A DNA stretch of 64,000 nt, from positions 58,434 through 122,433 of the forward strand of contig AJXE01000010.1 of assembly GCA_000263395.1 (NCBI GenBank). The letters are read 5' to 3'. This stretch comes from Stutzerimonas stutzeri TS44. GTDB taxonomy: Bacteria > Pseudomonadota > Gammaproteobacteria > Pseudomonadales > Pseudomonadaceae. The notes under the pieces are model-generated. The model saw nothing but the letters and a program-made list of their open reading frames with translations. It did no database searches and had not been told where the DNA came from. The position numbers and the translations under genes are program-made. Shown here in pieces: positions 59,636 through 64,000 of this stretch (the stretch's first letter is position 1; every line of letters starts with the position of its first letter).

Positions 59636-61360
59636 GTGGAACTCTTATCCGGCGCTGAAATGGTCGTCCGCTTCCTGCGTGACGAAGGCGTTAAGTACAT
59701 CTACGGGTACCCGGGCGGTGCCGTTCTGCACATCTACGATGCGCTTTTCAAGGAAAAGTCCATCGAGCACATCCTGGTGCGTCATGAGCAGGCCGCCACC
59801 CACATGGCCGATGGCTATGCGCGCGCGACCGGCAAGGCTGGCGTGGTGCTGGTGACCTCCGGTCCGGGGGCGACCAATGCCATCACCGGTATCGCCACCG
59901 CCTTCATGGATTCGATCCCGATGGTGGTCATCTCCGGTCAGGTGCCCAGCACCATGGTCGGCACCGATGCCTTCCAGGAAACCGACATGATCGGTATCTC
60001 CCGGCCCATCGTGAAGCACAGCTTCATGATCAAGCATCCTTCGGAAATCCCCGAGGTGATGAAGAAGGCGTTCTATCTTGCCGAGTCCGGGCGTCCTGGG
60101 CCGGTGGTCATCGATATCCCCAAGGATATGACCAACCCGGCCGAAAAATTCGAATACGTCTACCCGAAGAAGGCCAAGCTGCGTTCGTACAGCCCGGCCG
60201 TGCGTGGGCATTCGGGGCAGATTCGCAAGGCGGCGGAACTCCTGCTGGGAGCCAAGCGGCCCATCATCTACGCCGGTGGCGGCGTGGTTCTGGGTGGCGC
60301 CTCGGCGCAGCTGACCGAACTGGCGAAGATGCTCAACCTGCCGGTGACCAACACCCTGATGGGCCTGGGATGCTATCCGGGCAGCGACCGCCAGTTCGTC
60401 GGCATGCTCGGCATGCACGGCAGCTACACCGCCAACCTGGCGATGCATCATTCCGATGTGATCCTGGCCGTCGGTGCGCGCTTCGATGATCGCGTGATCA
60501 ATGGCGCGGCCAAGTTCTGCCCGAACGCCAAGATCATTCATATCGACATCGATCCGGCGTCGATCTCCAAGACCATCAAGGCCGACATCCCGATCGTCGG
60601 TCCGGTCGACAGCGTGCTGACCGAGATGGTCGCCATCGTCAAGGAAATCGGCCAGGCACCCAATGTCGAGACGGTCGCCAGCTGGTGGAAGCAGATCGAT
60701 GAGTGGCGCGGCAACCGCGGGCTGTTCCCTTACGACAAGGGCGATGGTTCGATCATCAAGCCGCAGACCGCCATCGAGGTGCTCTGCGAAGTGACCAAGG
60801 GCGAGGCCTATGTAGCCTCGGACGTTGGTCAGCATCAGATGTTCGCCTGCCAGTACTACAAGTTCGATAAACCCAACCGCTGGCTCAATTCCGGCGGGCT
60901 GGGCACGATGGGCTTCGGTCTGCCGGCAGCCATGGGCGTGAAACTGAACTTCCCTGACACCGATGTCGCCTGTGTGACCGGCGAGGGCAGTATCCAGATG
61001 AATATCCAGGAGCTGTCGACCTGTCTGCAGTACGACCTGCCGGTGAAGATCATCAACCTCAACAACGGTGCGCTGGGCATGGTCCGCCAGTGGCAGGACA
61101 TGGTGTACAACAGTCGCTACTCGCACTCCTACATGGAGTCGCTGCCGGACTTCGTCAGACTGGCCGAGGCCTATGGCCACGTCGGCATGCGCATCACCGA
61201 CCTGAAGGACCTCAAGCCGAAAATGGAAGAGGCCTTCGCCATGAAGGATCGCCTGGTATTCCTCGATATCGCCGTTGACACCAGCGAACACGTCTATCCG
61301 ATGCAGATCAAAGACGGCGCGATGCGCGATATGTGGCTGAGCAAGACGGAGCGGACCTGA
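59636..61360 (+). CDS. ilvI: Acetolactate synthase large subunit
   Basis: Thiamine-diphosphate enzyme making acetolactate or acetohydroxybutyrate, the first common step of branched-chain amino acid synthesis. Start GTG at 59636 (AGAGG 8 nt upstream) gives 574 aa starting [14 protein letters not shown]. Catalytic Glu in [17 protein letters not shown]; the FAD region and the ThDP/Mg motif [29 protein letters not shown] follow. It is the first gene of ilvIHC; 2 nt separate it from ilvH. Confidence 0.97.
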   Translation: MELLSGAEMVVRFLRDEGVKYIYGYPGGAVLHIYDALFKEKSIEHILVRHEQAATHMADGYARATGKAGVVLVTSGPGATNAITGIATAFMDSIPMVVISGQVPSTMVGTDAFQETDMIGISRPIVKHSFMIKHPSEIPEVMKKAFYLAESGRPGPVVIDIPKDMTNPAEKFEYVYPKKAKLRSYSPAVRGHSGQIRKAAELLLGAKRPIIYAGGGVVLGGASAQLTELAKMLNLPVTNTLMGLGCYPGSDRQFVGMLGMHGSYTANLAMHHSDVILAVGARFDDRVINGAAKFCPNAKIIHIDIDPASISKTIKADIPIVGPVDSVLTEMVAIVKEIGQAPNVETVASWWKQIDEWRGNRGLFPYDKGDGSIIKPQTAIEVLCEVTKGEAYVASDVGQHQMFACQYYKFDKPNRWLNSGGLGTMGFGLPAAMGVKLNFPDTDVACVTGEGSIQMNIQELSTCLQYDLPVKIINLNNGALGMVRQWQDMVYNSRYSHSYMESLPDFVRLAEAYGHVGMRITDLKDLKPKMEEAFAMKDRLVFLDIAVDTSEHVYPMQIKDGAMRDMWLSKTERT

Positions 61361-61362
61361 TC

Positions 61363-62944
<1,582 letters not shown>

Positions 62945-62961
62945 TTTCTGTTCTGCAGGAG

Positions 62962-62988
62962 AAACGCGGCTTCGGCCGCGTTTTTTCG
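62962..62988 (+). terminator. Intrinsic terminator of ilvIHC
   Basis: AAACGCGGC and GCCGCGTTT form a 9-bp stem around TTCG (62962-62983) with a six-T run, 17 nt after the ilvC stop. Confidence 0.95.
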
Positions 62989-63095
62989 TTTTGGCGTCCA
63001 GTCATCTGGTATAAAACGAGTGTTTGGCCGGACCTGAACCGCATGTCTTCAGGCTTGGTCGAATTTATCCGTACCTGTTGTGAAGGTGATAGTGC

Positions 63096-63935
63096 ATGAA
63101 TGAGCAACCTGAAGAGCCGAACAAGGCGGTCGAGCCGGAAAGCATTCTGCCGATCGACGAGCACGTCGAGGAGACCCAGGGGCCCGATGGCCGCAAGGTG
63201 CGGCATCGTGGAATCTACCTGCTGCCTAATCTGTTCACCACGGCCAATCTGTTTGCCGGGTTCTTTTCCATCATTACCGCCATCAACGGCAATTTCTACG
63301 TGGCGGCGGCGACGGTGTTCGTGGCGATGGTGCTCGACAGTCTGGATGGCCGTGTGGCTCGTCTGACCAACACGCAAAGCGCGTTCGGCGCTGAATACGA
63401 TTCTCTCTCGGATATGGTGGCCTTCGGTCTGGCGCCGGCGGTGTTGGCTTACGAATGGGCATTGTCCGAATTGGGCAATGTCGGGTTGACCGTAGCCTTC
63501 ATTTATGTGGCCTGCGCGGCCCTGAGACTGGCGCGTTTCAATACCCAGATTGGCAAGGTCGACAAGCGCTGGTTCATCGGTTTGGCGAGTCCTGCCGCAG
63601 CTGGCGTGGTTGCAGGCTGGGTATGGGCCGTCTGGGCGCTGGACGAGCATGGTATCCACGGCGTGGACCTGCCGCTGGTGCTGGTCATGCTGTTCGCGTT
63701 GATGGTTGCTGCTGCGGGCCTGCTGATGGTCAGCAACATCAAGTACTACAGCTTCAAGGATCTGGATCTAAAAGGGCGAGTACCCTTTGTCGCCATTCTG
63801 ATAGTGGTGCTGGTGTTCGCTGTGGTGTTCAGCGATCCGCCGCGGGTTCTGCTGCTGATCTTCCTTGCCTATGCCGCATCCGGCCCTGTGCAGTATCTGA
63901 TGCAGATGCGTCGTCGCAAGCGCATCGAAGATTGA
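63096..63935 (+). CDS. pssA: CDP-diacylglycerol-serine O-phosphatidyltransferase
   Basis: Makes phosphatidylserine, precursor of phosphatidylethanolamine, in the inner membrane. The 279 aa have about eight hydrophobic spans and the CDP-alcohol phosphatidyltransferase motif DSLDGRVARLTNTQSAFGAEYDSLSD, matching D-x2-DG-x2-AR-x8-9-G-x3-D-x3-D. A charged N-terminal extension precedes the first span. It has its own promoter region after the ilvC terminator; ilvC-pssA adjacency is usual in Pseudomonas. Confidence 0.96.
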   Translation: MNEQPEEPNKAVEPESILPIDEHVEETQGPDGRKVRHRGIYLLPNLFTTANLFAGFFSIITAINGNFYVAAATVFVAMVLDSLDGRVARLTNTQSAFGAEYDSLSDMVAFGLAPAVLAYEWALSELGNVGLTVAFIYVACAALRLARFNTQIGKVDKRWFIGLASPAAAGVVAGWVWAVWALDEHGIHGVDLPLVLVMLFALMVAAAGLLMVSNIKYYSFKDLDLKGRVPFVAILIVVLVFAVVFSDPPRVLLLIFLAYAASGPVQYLMQMRRRKRIED

Positions 63936-64000
63936 TTTCTATTATGTAGCGCTTGCCGGGTTCTGGCAGCGCCCGTTTTTGCAGATATCTTACAAAAGCG

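Overview
The window is a contiguous chromosomal segment of a high-GC gammaproteobacterium. Gene content, gene order and protein sequences point to Pseudomonadaceae, most like the Pseudomonas/Stutzerimonas stutzeri group. Evidence for this: cbrX-cbrA-cbrB-crcZ-pcnB, retS next to purD, and a prrF small RNA beside a ChaN-type lipoprotein gene and cbpA are Pseudomonas arrangements. No phage, insertion sequence, CRISPR array or resistance cassette was seen. Nearly all of it is core housekeeping DNA; the interest lies mainly in the intergenic regions.

Layout. (1) 1-12 kb, plus strand: the end of folP, then glmM, tpiA, secG, tRNA-Leu(GAG), initiator tRNA-Met, rimP-nusA-infB-rbfA-truB-rpsO-pnp. This is the classic translation and RNA-turnover cluster, with intrinsic terminators between the tRNAs and rimP and a very long RNA foldback between rpsO and pnp. 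(2) 12-16 kb: a BON-domain periplasmic protein behind a sigma-54-type promoter, facing two DUF2845 proteins and a large DUF748 protein. (3) 16-22.5 kb, minus strand: pgi, panBCD (pantothenate), folK and pcnB. (4) 22.5-29.3 kb, minus strand: the carbon/nitrogen control module. The CbrA sensor and CbrB sigma-54 activator are followed by a sigma-54 promoter and the probable crcZ RNA, which carries repeated A-rich CA motifs that titrate Hfq/Crc. gluQ and dksA lie upstream. (5) 29.4-34.5 kb: an aminotransferase, sfsA, a solitary rmlD, an unannotated 28-residue membrane peptide gene, and two integral membrane protein genes. (6) 34.7-49.1 kb, minus strand: retS, purD, purH, fis-dusB, a zinc-ribbon protein, prmA, accBC, aroQ, dsbD and a small Rieske protein. 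(7) 49.3-53.3 kb: heme-type ABC transporter genes hmuUV and a ChaN-like lipoprotein (phuUVW equivalent), then a single Fur-controlled prrF RNA, cbpA and a TfoX C-terminal domain protein. (8) 53.6-64 kb: an APH/AAA kinase fusion, mrcB (PBP1B), a TPR lipoprotein, a YqcC-like protein, a DUF4124 protein, ilvI-ilvH-ilvC and pssA.

Compared with the order I remember for P. aeruginosa PAO1, the retS-to-dsbD block appears to have been joined to the sfsA side on one end and to phuU on the other. The second junction would fall inside the phu operon, which fits the absence of phuR, phuS and phuT here. That comparison is from memory and was not computed.

The strongest non-coding calls are the crcZ locus, the prrF gene, the sigma-54 promoter before the BON gene, the rpsO-pnp foldback, a family of AAGCTTSAAGC-type intergenic repeats (four copies), and an initiator tRNA that is one nucleotide shorter than the E. 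coli form. No wholly new multi-gene system is evident. The best candidates for undescribed elements are the 28-residue membrane peptide with its upstream inverted repeat and the repeat family.
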